Made by a program: the position numbers and the translations under genes
The notes under the pieces: generated by a model
Told to the model about the DNA's origin: nothing
Databases searched by the model: none
What the model saw: the letters and a program-made list of their open reading frames with translations, nothing else
From: Caballeronia sp. SL2Y3
GTDB taxonomy: Bacteria; Pseudomonadota; Gammaproteobacteria; Burkholderiales; Burkholderiaceae
Direction of reading: 5' to 3'
Length of the DNA: 64,000 nt
NCBI RefSeq assembly: GCF_022879575.1
Contig: NZ_CP084260.1
Coordinates: 1,426,001 to 1,490,000, forward strand
Part shown: in pieces, positions 61,660-64,000 of the stretch
Position numbering within the stretch: position 1 is the first letter of the stretch
Layout of the letters: every line of letters begins with the position of its first letter

Positions 61660-63884
61660 TCGGCCAGTTCCACCGCCGAACTGCGCGAATCGCTGAAGAA
61701 CGCGCGCACGACATCGAGCTCGCGCGTGCGCTTGAACGGCGGCAGGCTTTGCCAGATGCGCCGTCCGTACGGTTTGTCGACGAGGCGCGTGTCGCAGATC
61801 ATCAGCACGCCGCGATCCGTTTCCGCGCGGATCAGGCGGCCCGCGCCCTGCTTCAGCGTGATGACCGCCTGCGGCAACTGATGCACGGCGAACGGGCTCA
61901 GTCCTTTTTTCGTGAGCGCATCGAGCCGCGCGGCCAGCACCGGATCGTCCGGCGGCGCGAACGGCAGCTTGTCGATCACGACGAGCGAAAGCGCATCGCC
62001 GCGCACATCGACGCCTTCCCAGAAGCTCTGGCTGCCCACGAGGATCGCGTTGCCGTAGGCGCGGAAGCGGTCGAGCAGTTCCGTGCGGCTCGCATCGCCC
62101 TGAACCAGCAGCGGATTCTGCCAACCGCGACGCTCGATCACGTCGCGCAGCCGCGCCGAAATGCGATCGACCGCGCGCAGCGTCGTGCAGAGCACGAACA
62201 CGCCGCCGCCGGCCGCTTCGATGACGGGCAGCGCCGCCTCGAAGACCGCATCCGTGAACTGGGGCGACGACGGCTGCGGCAGATTGCGCGGCACGTACAA
62301 GAGGCCTTGGGTCGGATAGTCGAACGGGCTCGGCAGCGTCATGGAGCGCCGCGCGTTCAGGCCCATTTGCGCCGCGTAGTGCGTGAAGTCGCCGCGCACC
62401 GAAAGCGTCGCCGACGTGAAGATCCACGCACGCGGCACGCCCGCGCGCTGCTTCGCGAAGATCGGCGCCACCGATAGCGGCGTTTCGTGCAACTGGACCG
62501 TGTGCGAGAACACCTCGACCCAGCGGACCATCTCGTTCGGCTCGTCCTTCGCCGTCTGTTGCGCGGTGTCTTCGTCGTCCGCGACGGCGCGTTCGAGCGG
62601 CGTCGGCGGCGTGGTCCAGCCCGCGAGCAAGTCCTGCAACTCGCGAGCGCGCCGCACGAGCGCCTGGAGCGATTCCGCCCGCTCCGCATGCGACGACAAC
62701 GCCGCCGCGAGCGCATCGAGATGCGTTTCGAGCGTGTCGAGCGCCTCGAAGAGCGGATGCCCGTCCGGAAGCTGGCCGAGCGAGAAGCGCGCCGAATCTT
62801 CCTTAAACGCGAGCCGCAGGTCGCGCGCCGCCCGCTCCAGCGCCGCGCCGAGCTTGGTCCAGTCCGCCGCGTCGCGCGCGTGGCTCAAGCCCTCCGCGAC
62901 GGTATCGCGCGCCAGTTCCAGCAGTTGCGTGGTCGAAAGCGTCTCGCCGAAGAAGAGCGTCGCCGTCTCGGGCAACTGATGCGCTTCGTCGAAGATGATG
63001 GTGTTGGCCATCGGCAGCAATTCGGCCATGCCGGTATCGCGCAGCATCACGTCGGCGAAGAACAGGTGGTGATTCACCACGACGATATCCGCCTGCTGCG
63101 CCTCCTTGCGCGCCTGCATCACGAAGCAGTCCTTGTAGTGCGGACACTCCTGACCGAGGCAGTTGTCGCGCGTGGGCGTCACCATCGGCCAGACGGGCGA
63201 GTTTTCGGGGACGCTCGCGAGTTCGGCCTTGTCGCCGGTGCGTGTGATTTTCGCGAAGCGCACGATCTCCTGCAGATGCGACGTGTCCTGCCGCGAGGGC
63301 AGCCGGCCGTTGTCGGCGGTGCGCTCCAGATAGTAATGACAAAGGTAGTTCGCGCGGCCCTTGAGCATCGCGACCGACACCGGCACGGCGAGCGCGTCGC
63401 GCACGGTCGGGATGTCGCGCTGGAAGAGCTGGTCCTGCAGATGCTTCGTGCCCGTCGAGACGATGACCTTGCCGCCCCACAACATGGCGGGAACGAGGTA
63501 CGCGTAGGTCTTGCCCGTGCCGGTGCCGGCTTCGACGATCAACGTGTTCTCGCCGCCGTCGATGGCGGCCTTCGCGGTCGCGATGCCGACGTCGTCGGCC
63601 GTTTCGTCGTCGGGCGCATGCGGCTTGTCCGACGGCCCGAGCTTGCGCGCGGGGCGGCGCTGCGCTTCGAACATCGCGGGCTCGGGCATTGCGCGGCCGG
63701 ACGCTTCCATCGCCGCGGCGACCGAGCGCGCCATTTCGATCTGCGATGCGCGCGGCCGATAGCCGTCGATGGCGCGGGCGAGCAGGCCATCGGCGGAGAA
63801 AATCGCATCGAGTTCGACGCTGCGTTTGTTCGTCAGCGCGAGCGGCGCGCTCGCGGCATCGGACGGTTGGGCGGGAGAGTTCAA
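61656..63884 (-). CDS. DinG/YoaA-family ATP-dependent DNA helicase
   Basis: 742 aa. Walker A is VEAGTGTGKT (residues 117-126), Walker B is IIFDEAHQL, and the C-terminal motifs include GSQSFWEGVDVRGD and QGAGRLIR. Four Cys (ANYLCHYY, DNCLGQECPHYKDC) fit the XPD-type iron-sulfur cluster. It is a 5'-3' helicase of the DinG/YoaA group, used in repair of blocked replication. An insert of about 45 residues (62-108), rich in Pro, Asp and Ala, separates the Q-like motif from Walker A. Confidence 0.9.
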   Translation of the reverse strand: MNSPAQPSDAASAPLALTNKRSVELDAIFSADGLLARAIDGYRPRASQIEMARSVAAAMEASGRAMPEPAMFEAQRRPARKLGPSDKPHAPDDETADDVGIATAKAAIDGGENTLIVEAGTGTGKTYAYLVPAMLWGGKVIVSTGTKHLQDQLFQRDIPTVRDALAVPVSVAMLKGRANYLCHYYLERTADNGRLPSRQDTSHLQEIVRFAKITRTGDKAELASVPENSPVWPMVTPTRDNCLGQECPHYKDCFVMQARKEAQQADIVVVNHHLFFADVMLRDTGMAELLPMANTIIFDEAHQLPETATLFFGETLSTTQLLELARDTVAEGLSHARDAADWTKLGAALERAARDLRLAFKEDSARFSLGQLPDGHPLFEALDTLETHLDALAAALSSHAERAESLQALVRRARELQDLLAGWTTPPTPLERAVADDEDTAQQTAKDEPNEMVRWVEVFSHTVQLHETPLSVAPIFAKQRAGVPRAWIFTSATLSVRGDFTHYAAQMGLNARRSMTLPSPFDYPTQGLLYVPRNLPQPSSPQFTDAVFEAALPVIEAAGGGVFVLCTTLRAVDRISARLRDVIERRGWQNPLLVQGDASRTELLDRFRAYGNAILVGSQSFWEGVDVRGDALSLVVIDKLPFAPPDDPVLAARLDALTKKGLSPFAVHQLPQAVITLKQGAGRLIRAETDRGVLMICDTRLVDKPYGRRIWQSLPPFKRTRELDVVRAFFSDSRSSAVELAD

Positions 63885-63943
63885 AGGGAGCCTGATCCTG
63901 CGAATACTGCGGTTTCGTGCCGTGCGCCACGCGTCGGGGCCGC

Positions 63944-64000
63944 TCAGTGCGGGTCTGTGTCCAGCTGCAATTGCAGCAGGAGGATGGTGTCTTTCACCTT
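63944..64000 (-). CDS. C-terminal fragment of a gene cut by the window edge
   Basis: An open frame from the edge ends in TGA at 63944, giving KVKDTILLLQLQLDTDPH. It is 59 bp upstream of the helicase and on the same strand. Eighteen residues are too few to name the product, but the spacing and codon use suggest a real gene end. Confidence 0.4.
   Translation of the reverse strand, partial: KVKDTILLLQLQLDTDPH

Overview
The window is GC-rich bacterial DNA, densely coded, with the gene content of a Burkholderiaceae chromosome (Burkholderia / Paraburkholderia / Caballeronia type). The main evidence is a phaC-phaA-phaB-phaR polyhydroxybutyrate locus next to rimO, a bktB-type thiolase, a bamD-dinG neighbourhood and a 2-ketogluconate (kgu) operon with a PtxS-like regulator. 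The genus is an inference. No rRNA, tRNA, CRISPR array or complete insertion sequence was seen.

Layout. 1-4374: start of a Rieske protein (cut by the window edge), a DUF938 methyltransferase-like gene, an ankyrin protein, a PRC-barrel lipoprotein and an MFS transporter. 4375-5460: a gene-free tandem repeat array. 5461-12043: a flavin disulfide reductase, a Na+/H+ antiporter, a P-loop kinase-like ATPase, a lysine/saccharopine dehydrogenase with its Lrp regulator, an Spy-like protein and a PGDYG protein. 12312-19051: DUF3022, a YhfC membrane protease, then ptxS-kguD-kguT-kguK-kguE, all on the minus strand. 19151-24994: a LysR/YeiH divergent pair, an SmbP-like protein, a sulfhydrylase, a glutathione transferase and an aldo-keto reductase. 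25143-32921: a ClC channel, two small genes, AsmA, a FetAB-type ABC transporter and two VOC proteins. 33069-38533: a bacteriophytochrome operon (heme oxygenase, phytochrome kinase, response regulator, hybrid kinase). 38743-42790: an acidic small protein plus ligD and ku (non-homologous end joining). 42991-48981: an exported protein, an ADH/LysR divergent pair, a second tandem array, serB, metC and a lipoprotein. 49004-57521: bktB, kdgK, rimO, phaR, phaB, phaA, phaC. 57820-64000: pgeF-rluD, bamD, a transposase-derived gene, a DinG-family helicase and the tail of another gene.

How genes work together. KguT/K/D/E form a complete route from 2-ketogluconate to 6-phosphogluconate, with a near-consensus PtxS palindrome touching the kguE start. 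BphO makes biliverdin for BphP, and the two downstream signalling genes probably relay the light signal. PhaA, PhaB and PhaC make PHB from acetyl-CoA; PhaR is the usual regulator and BktB can supply longer 3-ketoacyl-CoAs. Ku and LigD repair double-strand breaks.

The most unusual feature is what happens just beyond certain stop codons. Downstream of the disulfide reductase lie nine palindrome-marked units of about 140 bp, and most of them are recognisable degenerate copies of that gene's own last ~37 codons. Downstream of a LysR gene, a 155-bp unit beginning in that gene's last codons occurs three times at exactly 155-bp spacing. Smaller versions (9 bp and 8 bp, each including the stop codon) follow ku and the DUF3022 gene. 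This looks like repeated tandem amplification of gene 3' ends.
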